From CAWKAV01 sp963847735 (GTDB lineage Bacteria; Desulfobacterota; Desulfuromonadia; Desulfuromonadales; BM103): 64,000 nt of DNA. The notes beneath the pieces were generated by a model. The model was given only the letters and a program-made list of their open reading frames with translations, did no database searches and was not told the DNA's origin. Shown here in pieces: positions 35,935 to 44,280 of the stretch. The stretch lies in NCBI GenBank assembly GCA_963847735.1, contig CAWKAV010000005.1, forward strand, positions 133,959-197,958, given 5' to 3'. A program made the position numbers and the translations under genes. Positions within the stretch are counted from its first letter, which is position 1. Every line of letters starts with the position of its first letter.

Positions 35935-35955
35935 GGACGAGGAACGCGGTACGAG
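35934..35955. repeat. GGGACG-type intergenic repeat
   Basis: GGGACGAGGAACGCGGTACG lies just after the hemE stop. It belongs to a set of similar sequences at 37151, 37261, 43137, 44108 and 44234. Confidence 0.55.
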
Positions 35956-35990
35956 AAAACCTTTAACCATTAACCCTTCACGGTTAACGA

Positions 35991-36965
35991 ATGAATCTTG
36001 ATAAACCAATCGGACTGGTACTTTTGAACATGGGCGGGCCCGACTCTTTAAGAGCGGTCCGCCCGTTTCTCTATAACCTGTTTTCCGATCGCGACCTGAT
36101 CCAGCTGCCGGCCGGGGCGTTGCTGCAGAAACCATTCGCTTGCGTGATCAGTCGCTTGCGGGCGCCGAAAGTCAGGTTGAACTATGCCTCGATCGGCGGC
36201 AAGTCGCCGCTGCTCGAGTGGACCGTTAAACAGGCTGAGGGCACGGCCCGTGAGCTCGGCAGCCAGGTCAAACCGTTCGTGGCCATGCGCTACTGGCGGC
36301 CACGGGCCGAAGCTTGCCTGCATCGCATGAAGCAGGAAGGTGTCGAACAGGCTGTCGTGCTCTCCATGTATCCGCATTATACCGGTGCGACCTCCGGTAG
36401 CAGCATCAAGGATTTTGCCGCCGCCGCCGCGCGGATCCATCCACAGCTTAAATACACGGTCATCAGCGAATGGTACGATTGGCCTGCTTACCTGGATGTA
36501 TTGGCCAACCGGATACGCGACGGGCTCGAGAAATTCCACGAGCTGGTGCGTGATGAAATCCCCATCCTGTTTTCGGCACATGCGTTGCCACAGAAGTTCA
36601 TTGACGATGGCGATCCCTACCTCGACCATGTCCTCTGCACGGTCAAGGGTGTGATGGAGCGCTTCGAAGATCACCCCTGGCGGCTTGGCTTCCAGAGCCG
36701 GAGCGGGCCGGTGCAGTGGATGGAGCCCGACACGCTGGACGTGCTGGACCAACTCGGGGCGGAACAGGCGTCAGGGGCCCTGATCGTGCCGATCTCTTTT
36801 GTCTCGGATCATATCGAGACCCTGCAGGAGATTGATTTCGAGATGCGCATGCACGCCGAAGCGGTCGGCCTGCCACGCTTTGAGCGGGCGCCCTCACTGA
36901 ATGATCACCAGGATTTCCTGCAGGCGTTGGCGGGGTTGGTCAGACATCATCTGGAGAATATATGA
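35991..36965 (+). CDS. hemH: Ferrochelatase
   Basis: A 324-residue protein inserting ferrous iron into a porphyrin. It begins IGLVLLNMGGPDSL, contains MRYWRPRAEACL, VLSMYPHYTGATSGSS, the catalytic histidine in LFSAHALPQKFIDDGDPY, the FQSRSGPVQWMEPD motif and the glutamate in SFVSDHIETLQEID, all typical. Length is normal and there are no iron-sulfur cysteines at the end. Sequence alone does not say whether the substrate is protoporphyrin IX or coproporphyrin III. The ribosome site is weak. Its stop overlaps the next small gene. Confidence 0.94.
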   Translation: MNLDKPIGLVLLNMGGPDSLRAVRPFLYNLFSDRDLIQLPAGALLQKPFACVISRLRAPKVRLNYASIGGKSPLLEWTVKQAEGTARELGSQVKPFVAMRYWRPRAEACLHRMKQEGVEQAVVLSMYPHYTGATSGSSIKDFAAAAARIHPQLKYTVISEWYDWPAYLDVLANRIRDGLEKFHELVRDEIPILFSAHALPQKFIDDGDPYLDHVLCTVKGVMERFEDHPWRLGFQSRSGPVQWMEPDTLDVLDQLGAEQASGALIVPISFVSDHIETLQEIDFEMRMHAEAVGLPRFERAPSLNDHQDFLQALAGLVRHHLENI

Positions 36966-37144
36966 CGATCCCCTGTCGCCATTGCGGGGCGGAGTTTGAT
37001 CCCGATAACCTGCCGGATGACGCGGCTGTAGAGGCGGGGCTGATCCTGGCTTTCGAGCGCTACAACGACGCCGGCAAAGTCTGCGCGAACTGTCTCGCCA
37101 GCCGCGGCCGCCTGGCGATGATGTATGATCCCAGCTGCCATTAA
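36962..37144 (+). CDS. Small two-CxxC protein coupled to hemH
   Basis: A 60-residue protein whose ATG overlaps the hemH stop (ATGA). It has CRHC at residues 5-8 and CANC near residues 41-44, the spacing of a zinc ribbon or a small metal or heme-binding fold, and a third cysteine pair element CH at the very end. The overlap indicates translation with hemH. A role as metal donor, regulator or assembly factor for heme synthesis is inferred only from position. Confidence 0.7.
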   Translation: MTIPCRHCGAEFDPDNLPDDAAVEAGLILAFERYNDAGKVCANCLASRGRLAMMYDPSCH

Positions 37145-37150
37145 AGCTGG

Positions 37151-37173
37151 TGACGCGTAACGCGGGACGCCCG
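37151..37173. repeat. GGGACG-type intergenic repeat
   Basis: TGACGCGTAACGCGGGACGC follows the small hemH-coupled gene. Together with the inverted copy at 37261-37280 it brackets the terminator. Confidence 0.45.
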
Positions 37174-37214
37174 AAAAAACTTTTGCTCTGGTTATAAGAT
37201 CGGAAAACAAAGCT

Positions 37215-37256
37215 AAAAAAGGGGCCAGATCGTTTAGACCTGGCCCGGCGTTTTTG
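37215..37256. terminator. Bidirectional intrinsic terminator
   Basis: GGGCCAG and CTGGCCC form the stem core around an 11-base loop. Six A precede and five T follow, so it can end the hem operon on the plus strand and the dnaJ-like gene on the minus strand. The minus-strand version has the better T run directly after the stem. Confidence 0.82.
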
Positions 37257-37260
37257 ACTT

Positions 37261-37280
37261 TCGCGTCCCTCGTCCCGGCC
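37261..37280. repeat. GGGACG-type intergenic repeat (inverted)
   Basis: TCGCGTCCCTCGTCCCGGCC is the reverse-oriented form of the repeat and touches the stop codon of the dnaJ-like gene. Confidence 0.5.
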
Positions 37281-38170
37281 TAAAGATCCAACTCCCTGAG
37301 CTTCTCCAACAATCCCGATTGCTCATCGCTCAATTCAGCCGGAACTTCAACTTCAAGCACAGCATAAAGATCCCCGGCCGGATTGCCGGTCCGCCCCGGA
37401 ACGCCAAAGCCCTTGAGCCTGATTTTGCTGCCGTTCTGTGTGCCGGGTTTCACCTTGATGCGCTTGGTGTCCTCCAGGGTTGTCACTGTCACCGAGGTGC
37501 CCAGGCATAACCCGGTAAAGGGCAGCTTGACGGTTGTGAACAAATCCTGCCCTTCGCGGCGGAAGCGGTGATCGCTGGTGACGTTGATCTCGAGCATCAG
37601 GTCGCCGGCCGGGCCGCCGGAATTGCTGGCACCTCCTTTGCCCGGGATACGCAGTTTCTGGCCGGGTTCGACCCCTGCCGGAATACGGACCAGCAGGTTC
37701 TCGGTCTGACCGCCACGGTCAAGGTTGACGTGGCGTTCGCCGCCGAGCACGGCCTGGCGGAAGGGGATGGTGATCCGCATCAGGTAGTCCTGCCCCTTTG
37801 CGGGGCGCGGCCTGTGGTGCGCGGTTCGGCCAGCCCCGCCGAAGATATGGCTGAAGACATCATCGCCGCCGCGGCCGCCAAAGCCGAATTCACGGAAAAT
37901 ATTTCCCAGGTCAACATTGCGGAAGATATCCTCCTGGGAAAAGCGCTGGTGGAAAGCCGCATCGCCAAACTGGTCGTACTGCTGTTTCTTCTCCGGGTCG
38001 GAAAGCACGGCGTAAGCTTCGGTGATCTCCTTGAAACGCTCTTCGGCTTTCTTGTCGTCGGGATTTTTGTCCGGGTGGAATTTCATCGCCAGTTTGCGAT
38101 AGTTCTTTTTAATCTGGTCGGCGCTGGCAGATTTTTCCAGACCGAGAGCAGCATAGTAATCTTTGGCCAT
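37280..38170 (-). CDS. DnaJ-like co-chaperone without zinc finger (CbpA type)
   Basis: A 296-residue protein. The J domain (residues 1-70) has YRKLAMKFHPDKNPDDKKAEERF with the HPD tripeptide that stimulates DnaK. A glycine/phenylalanine-rich segment follows (FREFGFGGRGGDD), then the two beta-barrel client-binding domains (GVEPGQKLRIPGKGG, HRFRREGQDLFTTVKLPF). The CxxCxGxG zinc finger of true DnaJ is absent, which is typical of CbpA/class B proteins. It is transcribed alone, ending at the shared terminator. Confidence 0.9.
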   Translation of the reverse strand: MAKDYYAALGLEKSASADQIKKNYRKLAMKFHPDKNPDDKKAEERFKEITEAYAVLSDPEKKQQYDQFGDAAFHQRFSQEDIFRNVDLGNIFREFGFGGRGGDDVFSHIFGGAGRTAHHRPRPAKGQDYLMRITIPFRQAVLGGERHVNLDRGGQTENLLVRIPAGVEPGQKLRIPGKGGASNSGGPAGDLMLEINVTSDHRFRREGQDLFTTVKLPFTGLCLGTSVTVTTLEDTKRIKVKPGTQNGSKIRLKGFGVPGRTGNPAGDLYAVLEVEVPAELSDEQSGLLEKLRELDL

Positions 38171-38268
38171 GATGTTTCCTCAGGATGCCATGATTAGGGT
38201 GTGATTCGCGAGCTCAATATAGTGACGGTTTGGCGGGCCGTCAAGGTCGCTCATGAGTTGGCCCTGTC

Positions 38269-39063
38269 TCAGCCGGCAGTTCTCCAACGCTCCAGATGCT
38301 CCTCAATGAAGGCAACGATGCGCTGCTGTTCCTCCTGGCCCTTGCCGGTCACCTGCATCGGTTCGCCAAAGGCAAAGTGCACGGTCCTCGAAGGCACGAT
38401 CGGGCCGAAATCCTTAATGATCCTGCCGGTCGACCAGGCCCAGGTCAGCAGGGCGACCGGCACGACGATGGCTCCGGTTTTCTGGGCGAGTTTGATACCG
38501 ATGCTGTTGAACTGTTTCGGGTCAAAATCGACCGTGCGCGTATGCTGCGGAAAAATAATCAGTGAACGTCCCTGCTCGAGCCGGCGCGCACCCTCTTCCA
38601 TGACCACTTTGAGATCCTCACGGGCATTGACGCGATCGACGACCACGGGGTCACGAGCCCTGATGATATTACCGAACACCGGGTAATCGACCAGGCTGCG
38701 TTTGACCACGTAGGTCAGGTCCAGACCGTGCGGCATGATCAGCGACGGCAGAACGAAAGTCTCGAGGCTGCTCATATGGTTGGCGATGAAGACGCAAGGT
38801 CGATCGATCCCCTGAAGATGCTGCATGCCGGTCACATCCAGATGGCAGCCGACCTGCTCCAGGGCTTTGACGGTGGTGGCGCTGCTGTTGTGCCAGTCGA
38901 CGGAATCATAGTTGCCTTTTTTGGCAGCGACGCTGCCCCTCCAGACCACGGAAATGGCTTTGAAGTAAAAAACGAGTGAGGGCAACAGCCGGGCGAACCA
39001 ACCGATTTCATGTTGCGGAGTATGATACTCAGTGCCTTCGAAAAAACCTTTGATGTCCCTCAT
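38269..39063 (-). CDS. PlsC-like lysophospholipid acyltransferase with altered motifs
   Basis: A 264-residue protein of the 1-acylglycerol-3-phosphate acyltransferase fold. The catalytic block, usually NHxxxxD, reads NHMSSLE (His96, Glu101 in place of Asp), and the usual FPEGTR block reads FPQHTR (171-176). The rest, KRSLVDYPVFGNIIRARDPVVVDR and TGAIVVPVAL, fits the family. Such Glu-for-Asp variants may be a separate subfamily with a different acceptor. Its start overlaps the upstream MFS gene stop by four bases, so the two are coexpressed. Confidence 0.82.
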   Translation of the reverse strand: MRDIKGFFEGTEYHTPQHEIGWFARLLPSLVFYFKAISVVWRGSVAAKKGNYDSVDWHNSSATTVKALEQVGCHLDVTGMQHLQGIDRPCVFIANHMSSLETFVLPSLIMPHGLDLTYVVKRSLVDYPVFGNIIRARDPVVVDRVNAREDLKVVMEEGARRLEQGRSLIIFPQHTRTVDFDPKQFNSIGIKLAQKTGAIVVPVALLTWAWSTGRIIKDFGPIVPSRTVHFAFGEPMQVTGKGQEEQQRIVAFIEEHLERWRTAG

Positions 39064-40229
39064 AGTGCCTTCTTACCTGATGTTTGTGAACGCGAACTTC
39101 GGAAACGGAACAGAAACAGTGCGGCGGCCATGCCCAGTGCTGCGCAGAGGAAGAGAACGTTCAGGCCAAACCAGTCGCCAATATAGCCCAGGAACAGCGA
39201 TCCTGCAAAGATTCCCGTGTCGATGCCGCCGGTAAAAATTCCGGTGGCCTTGCCACGGACCGTAGCCGGTTCATCTCGGACAGCCATAGTGTTTAAGAGC
39301 GGAAAGAGCAGGCCGTGGCCGACGCCGGACAAAATCCCGGCAACGCAGAGCGTCGCCTGGTTGTAAGTCAGGGGCAGCAGGAAGAGCCCGACCATGTACA
39401 GGACGATGCTGTAGGGCAGGATGAGGTTCTCTCCGAGCCGGTCCGCCAGCCGGCTGGCGACGAATCGAATCGCAATGGCTCCCCCCGAGTAACAGAAAAA
39501 GTAGACCGAGATATAGCCGAGGTTGCGTTCTGCGGCGAGGGGCGCCACAAAGCCGCCGGTCGCCGCCAGGCCGAAACCGAACAGCAGGGCAAGCAGTCCC
39601 ACCACGATGAATTTTTCCCGTTTGAGAAGTCCGAAGAAGGTTGTCTGCTGAATTGTGCTACGTGCCGGCCCGCTTTCCTGAAGGTGTTGATGCACCAGCA
39701 GGGCAACCCCGGCCAGGGCCGCGGCGGTCACGAACATGCCGAAAAAGCCGAAGTGTTCAATCGTGGCCTCGGCGACCACCGGGCCGATGGCGACGCCGAG
39801 CAGTCCGGAGATGCCGAACATGCCGATGCCCTCATTGTGGCGGTCCTGTGGCAGGATGTCTGCCATGAAAGTGAAGACCGCGGTAAAACAGATGGCCAGG
39901 CCTATACCGTGGATGGCGCGCAGCAGCAGCAGGAGGGGATAGCCTGAACCGAGCGGGTCTTGAATCAGGATATAGAGACAGGGCGAGACGACCATGAGCA
40001 GGCTGCCCAGTGTGTAGCTGCGCTTGCGACCGATGCGATCAATCATTTCGGCCACCCAGGGGCGGCAGAGGGCCGAGGCCATGGCAAACACGCCCATGAT
40101 GACGCCGACGTCACCCTGATTGCCACCGTGGTCAAGAATGAAGAGAGGCAGCAGGAAGAAGGCGCTGAAACTGGCAGTATGGCAGAGGTTGGCAACTGCC
40201 ATGGCCCAGAATGCAGGAGTGTAAAGCAT
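39060..40229 (-). CDS. Major facilitator superfamily transporter
   Basis: The ATG at 40229 (MLYTPAFWAMAVANLCHTASF) gives 389 residues with 12 predicted membrane helices. The loop 2-3 motif reads RPWVAEMIDRIGRKRSYTLGS, the MFS signature. The frame is open 31 codons further upstream but lacks a membrane-protein start. It is translationally coupled to the PlsC-like gene, an arrangement that recalls LplT with Aas (lysophospholipid flippase and acyltransferase), though the sequence itself looks like a general drug or sugar efflux MFS. Confidence 0.86.
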   Translation of the reverse strand: MLYTPAFWAMAVANLCHTASFSAFFLLPLFILDHGGNQGDVGVIMGVFAMASALCRPWVAEMIDRIGRKRSYTLGSLLMVVSPCLYILIQDPLGSGYPLLLLLRAIHGIGLAICFTAVFTFMADILPQDRHNEGIGMFGISGLLGVAIGPVVAEATIEHFGFFGMFVTAAALAGVALLVHQHLQESGPARSTIQQTTFFGLLKREKFIVVGLLALLFGFGLAATGGFVAPLAAERNLGYISVYFFCYSGGAIAIRFVASRLADRLGENLILPYSIVLYMVGLFLLPLTYNQATLCVAGILSGVGHGLLFPLLNTMAVRDEPATVRGKATGIFTGGIDTGIFAGSLFLGYIGDWFGLNVLFLCAALGMAAALFLFRFRSSRSQTSGKKAL

Positions 40230-40406
40230 CGGGTTGTTTCCAGTTGGGGTTGAGTTGGCCGGTATTCTGACTTGACCCCTCTGGACAGTCAAGAGACAAT
40301 CGGCCCCGGATCTGCCGGCCATGTAAAAAGACGATTAATCTTGCCTGGCCAGGGGTGTTGTCATGGCGGCGCTATCCGTGACCACCGACCATCTCAGGAT
40401 TGCCCT

Positions 40407-40435
40407 TTGCCACGCATGTGGAATTAAGGTATCTT
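40407..40435 (+). promoter_or_regulatory. Sigma70-type promoter for pepN
   Basis: TTGCCA, a 17-base spacer and TATCTT (40430-40435), about 37 bases before the pepN ATG. Moderate consensus match. Confidence 0.4.
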
Positions 40436-40471
40436 GAAGAAGAATAAATTCCCTGAAGGAACCGCTCTTTA

Positions 40472-43114
40472 ATGAACTCTCCACTACGGACAACTCACCT
40501 CAAAGATTACCTCCCTCCCGCGTACCTGGTTGACCAGGTTGATCTGCATTTCGATCTGCATCCGGCCGGCACCGAAGTCCGGGCCATTCTGCAACTGCGA
40601 ATTAACCCGGAATCACGGCAGGACAACAATGAACTTCACCTGAACGGGCGCAACCTGGAACTGCTGGCCGTGGCCATGGACGGCCGGCCTCTCGATGCGT
40701 CGGCTTATGTGCTGGATGACGAGGGTCTGTCGATCAGCGGGGTCCCCGACAAGTTCGAACTGCAGACAGTGGTGCGTATCAACCCGGACGCCAACGCCGC
40801 TCTCGAGGGCTTGTACCGGGCGAGCGGCATCTTCTGTACCCAGTGTGAAGCCCAGGGCTTTCGCAAAATCACCTATTATCCCGATCGTCCGGATGTCATG
40901 GCCCGTTTCACCGCCACCCTGGTCGGGGATCGCGCCAGCACGCCCGTGCTTCTGGCCAACGGCAACCTGGTCGTTTCCGGAGTCCTGGACGATGGCCGCC
41001 ACTTTGCCACCTTTGAGGACCCTTTCCCGAAACCGGCTTACCTGTTTGCCCTGGTGGCCGGCCAACTGACCGCTATCGAAGACAGCTTTACCACCTTGTC
41101 GGGACGCAAAGTCAGGCTGCAGATCTTTGTCGAGCAGCGCAATCGCTACCAGTGTGAGCACGCCATGGCTTCGCTCAGGAACGCCATGCGCTGGGACGAG
41201 GAGACCTATGGTCTGGAGTATGACCTCGATGAATACAAGGTCGTCGCGGTTGATGACTTCAACATGGGGGCGATGGAAAACAAGGGCCTCAACGTCTTCA
41301 ACTCCAAGTATGTCCTGGCGCGGCCCGAGACGGCCACCGATGCTGATTTCCAGGGCATTGAGGGCGTTATCGGCCATGAATATTTCCACAACTGGACCGG
41401 CAACCGGGTGACCTGCCGCGACTGGTTTCAGCTCAGCCTCAAGGAGGGTTTGACGGTCTTTCGAGACCAGGAATTCTCTGCCGACATGGGCTCGCGGGCC
41501 GTCAAGCGGATCAGCGATGTGCGCCTGCTGAGAAATATCCAGTTTCCGGAAGATGCCGGGCCAATGGCCCATTCGGTGCGCCCCGAGTCCTATGTCGAGA
41601 TCAACAACTTCTACACCGCCACCGTCTACAACAAGGGCGCCGAGGTCATCCGCATGTATCAGACCCTGCTCGGCGGCGAGGGCTTCCGGCGCGGCCTGGA
41701 GCTCTATTTCGAACGCCATGACGGCCAGGCGGTGACCACGGATGATTTCCTGTCGGCCATGGCCGACAGCAACGCTGTTGATTTAAGCCAGTTCCAGCTC
41801 TGGTACAGCCAGGCGGGAACGCCGGTCCTCAATATCAGCGGAGTCTATGATGGGACAAGCAGGGAGTTCCGGCTGCACGTCCGGCAGAGCTGCCCGGCAA
41901 CCCCTGGCCAGCTCGACAAGCAGCCTTTCCTGATCCCGCTGCAGGTTGGCCTGCTTGGCCCCGACGGTGAGGATCTGCCGTTGCAGTTGAACGGAGAGCT
42001 TGCCGCGGCGGGTCATGAGCGGGTCTTGAAGATCACGCGGACCGAGCAGACCTTTGTGTTCGTCAACGTGCCGGTCACGCCGGTCCCTTCGCTGCTGCGC
42101 GACTTCTCGGCGCCGGTTAAAATTCATTATCCTTACAGCAGGTCAGAGCTGGCTTTTCTGTTTGCCCACGACAGTGACTCATTCAATCGTTGGGAGGCCG
42201 GCCAGCGCCTGGCAACCGATGTCCTCCTCGAAATGATGGCGGCTGTCAAGGACGGCCGTCAACCGGAAGTCCCGAAAGATTTTCTGGTGGCTTTCCGTGC
42301 GGCCCTGAACGACCACGCCGCGGACCCGGCTTTGCTGGCATTGGCCCTGACCCTGCCTGGAGAGATAGAGCTGGCTGAGGCCGTGACGAGTGCCGATCCC
42401 GGAGCCATCCATGTCGCCCGCCAAACTTTACGCAAGTCCCTGGCAGCAAGGCTGAAAAATGAGTTTGGTGCCGTTATGGCGGCCATGCAGGATTATGGTC
42501 TTTACAGCCTGAAACCGGCGGCAATCGGTCGGCGCAGCCTGAAAAATCTCTGTCTCGCCTACCTGGCACTTGTACCGGATACCGCGCTTCAGCATATCTG
42601 CTTTGAGCAGTTTGTCGACGCAGACAATATGACTGACCGCATGGCGGCCCTGACCTGCCTGGTGCACAACCGGCTGCCGAAGTGGCAGGAAGCCCAGGCC
42701 GCATTTTACCAGCAGTTCCAGGATGACCCGCTGGTGGTTGATAAATGGTTCAGCCTGCAGGCAACCGCGCCCCGGTCGGAGACCCTGGCCAGGGTGCAGG
42801 AGCTGATGGAGCACCCGGCGTTCACCATGCGCAACCCGAACCGGGTGCGTGCCCTGATCGGCGCCTTCGCCCACGGCAATCCGGCTTTTTTCCACGATCT
42901 CTCGGGGACCGGGTATGAGTTTGTCGCCGACCGGGTGCTGGAGCTCGATGCCTTTAATCCACAGGTTGCAGCCAGGATGATCTCTCCTTTGAGCCGCTGG
43001 CGGCGCTATGACAGTGATCGGCAGCGACTGATGCGCCAGCAACTGCAGCGCATTCAGGATCAGGGTCATTTGTCATCGGATGTGGGTGAGATCGTGTCGA
43101 AATCCTTGAACTGA
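40472..43114 (+). CDS. pepN: Aminopeptidase N (M1 family)
   Basis: An 880-residue cytoplasmic zinc metallopeptidase that removes N-terminal residues from peptides. GAMEN reads NMGAMENKGLNVFN, the zinc site is HEYFHNWTGNRVTCRDWFQLSLKEG (HExxH near residue 302 and the third ligand Glu downstream), and the substrate-binding YTATVYNKGAEVIRMYQ-type motif is present. Length and end match the E. coli-like PepN group (DUF3458 domains). It is preceded by a promoter-like sequence and seems monocistronic. Confidence 0.95.
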   Translation: MNSPLRTTHLKDYLPPAYLVDQVDLHFDLHPAGTEVRAILQLRINPESRQDNNELHLNGRNLELLAVAMDGRPLDASAYVLDDEGLSISGVPDKFELQTVVRINPDANAALEGLYRASGIFCTQCEAQGFRKITYYPDRPDVMARFTATLVGDRASTPVLLANGNLVVSGVLDDGRHFATFEDPFPKPAYLFALVAGQLTAIEDSFTTLSGRKVRLQIFVEQRNRYQCEHAMASLRNAMRWDEETYGLEYDLDEYKVVAVDDFNMGAMENKGLNVFNSKYVLARPETATDADFQGIEGVIGHEYFHNWTGNRVTCRDWFQLSLKEGLTVFRDQEFSADMGSRAVKRISDVRLLRNIQFPEDAGPMAHSVRPESYVEINNFYTATVYNKGAEVIRMYQTLLGGEGFRRGLELYFERHDGQAVTTDDFLSAMADSNAVDLSQFQLWYSQAGTPVLNISGVYDGTSREFRLHVRQSCPATPGQLDKQPFLIPLQVGLLGPDGEDLPLQLNGELAAAGHERVLKITRTEQTFVFVNVPVTPVPSLLRDFSAPVKIHYPYSRSELAFLFAHDSDSFNRWEAGQRLATDVLLEMMAAVKDGRQPEVPKDFLVAFRAALNDHAADPALLALALTLPGEIELAEAVTSADPGAIHVARQTLRKSLAARLKNEFGAVMAAMQDYGLYSLKPAAIGRRSLKNLCLAYLALVPDTALQHICFEQFVDADNMTDRMAALTCLVHNRLPKWQEAQAAFYQQFQDDPLVVDKWFSLQATAPRSETLARVQELMEHPAFTMRNPNRVRALIGAFAHGNPAFFHDLSGTGYEFVADRVLELDAFNPQVAARMISPLSRWRRYDSDRQRLMRQQLQRIQDQGHLSSDVGEIVSKSLN

Positions 43115-43136
43115 CGGAACGCGAAAAATCCTGATC

Positions 43137-43160
43137 TCGTCCATCGTCCCGCGTCCCGGG
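43137..43160. repeat. GGGACG-type intergenic repeat (inverted)
   Basis: TCGTCCATCGTCCCGCGTCC with CGGG after it, between pepN and the SDR gene. GGAACGCGAAAA just upstream looks like the start of an opposing copy. Confidence 0.5.
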
Positions 43161-43169
43161 AAATATTTT

Positions 43170-44105
43170 ATGAACAAAGAGGATAAAATATTAAAGGATG
43201 TCCTGATCATCGGTTGCGGTGATATCGGGGTGCGGGTTGCGCGGCTTGTGCAGCAGGTCGGCGGTACAGTTTCGGGTTTGGCTCGTTCCGACCGGGGTGC
43301 GGAGCGTTTGCGCGCGCTGGGTATCAAGCCGGTCATGGCGAACCTTGACGATCCGTCATCGCTGGCCGGACTGCCGGTTGCCGGTCAGCTGGTTTTCTAT
43401 TTTGCGCCCCCGCCGGGAGGTGGCCCGCTAGACAGTCGCATGCGCAACTTCTGCCAGGCGGTCGGCTCGGGGCAGTTGCCGGAAAAGGTGGTCGCTATCA
43501 GCACCAGCGGCGTTTACGGTGATTGCGGCGGCGCATGGGTCACGGAAGAGACACCGATCAATCCGCAGACCAGTCGGGCGCAGCGGCGGGCCGATGCCGA
43601 AGCGACCCTGCAGGAGTGGGGGAGGGACCATGGCGTGCCGATCGTGATCCTGCGCGTGACCGGCATCTATGGCCCCGGCCGCCTGCCCCTGGCGAGAGTC
43701 AAGCAAGGGCATGCCGTGCTGTGTGAGGCGGAATCTCCACCCACCAACCGCATTCATGCCGATGACCTGGCCCGGGTCTGCATCAGGGCGGCTGAAAAAG
43801 CCGTCGATGGTGATATCTTTAACGTGAGCGATGGTCAGCCGGGCACCATGACCCAGTATTTCAACGCCATCACCGATCTGCTCAACCTGCCGCGTCTGCC
43901 GCAGGTCACCATGCCGGAAGCGAAACAGGTCATGAACCCGATGATGCTGTCGTACCTGACCGAAACCCGGCGCATGGGGAATCGCAGGATGGTGGAAGAG
44001 CTCGGCGTGCCCCTCTTGTACCCAGACCTCGAGTCGGGATTGAAGAATGTCATCGCCCAGCTCGATCAGCCGAATATGGGGTATCTTGGGTCGGTGGGGC
44101 ATTGA
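43170..44105 (+). CDS. NAD-dependent epimerase/dehydratase-like SDR protein (YeeZ-type)
   Basis: A 311-residue extended SDR. The nucleotide-binding motif is VLIIGCGDIGVRVARL near the start; ISTSGVYGDCGGAWVTEET gives the active-site Ser/Thr region, RADAEATLQEW stands where YxxxK is expected but lacks the tyrosine, and VTGIYGPGRLPL with IHADDLARVC is typical. The missing Tyr is usual in atypical, YeeZ-like SDR proteins, which may bind NAD(P) without acting as normal dehydrogenases. Flanked on both sides by GGGACG repeats. Confidence 0.83.
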   Translation: MNKEDKILKDVLIIGCGDIGVRVARLVQQVGGTVSGLARSDRGAERLRALGIKPVMANLDDPSSLAGLPVAGQLVFYFAPPPGGGPLDSRMRNFCQAVGSGQLPEKVVAISTSGVYGDCGGAWVTEETPINPQTSRAQRRADAEATLQEWGRDHGVPIVILRVTGIYGPGRLPLARVKQGHAVLCEAESPPTNRIHADDLARVCIRAAEKAVDGDIFNVSDGQPGTMTQYFNAITDLLNLPRLPQVTMPEAKQVMNPMMLSYLTETRRMGNRRMVEELGVPLLYPDLESGLKNVIAQLDQPNMGYLGSVGH

Positions 44106-44107
44106 AA

Positions 44108-44127
44108 CCGGGACGAGGGACGCGAAA
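44108..44127. repeat. GGGACG-type intergenic repeat
   Basis: CCGGGACGAGGGACGCGAAA starts right after the SDR gene. Its 16-base core CGGGACGAGGGACGCG has an exact inverted copy at 44234-44258. Confidence 0.65.
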
Positions 44128-44233
44128 CGTGGAAATCACAACTAAATTCAATTCTCTTTTTGTTAGTAATATGCTGAGACACCATAAATATTTATCCGGT
44201 GCGCGAATGAGGGGCTGGGCCGAAAAGTTTTTT

Positions 44234-44258
44234 CTCGTCCCGCGTCCCTCGTCCCGTG
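44234..44258. repeat. GGGACG-type intergenic repeat (inverted)
   Basis: TCGTCCCGCGTCCCTCGTCC and the following CGTG form the inverted partner of 44108-44127. The ~105 AT-richer bases between them contain no gene, giving a small non-autonomous-element-like layout just before hemG. Confidence 0.65.
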
Positions 44259-44280
44259 TTCCTGATTTCCGGAGGAAATC

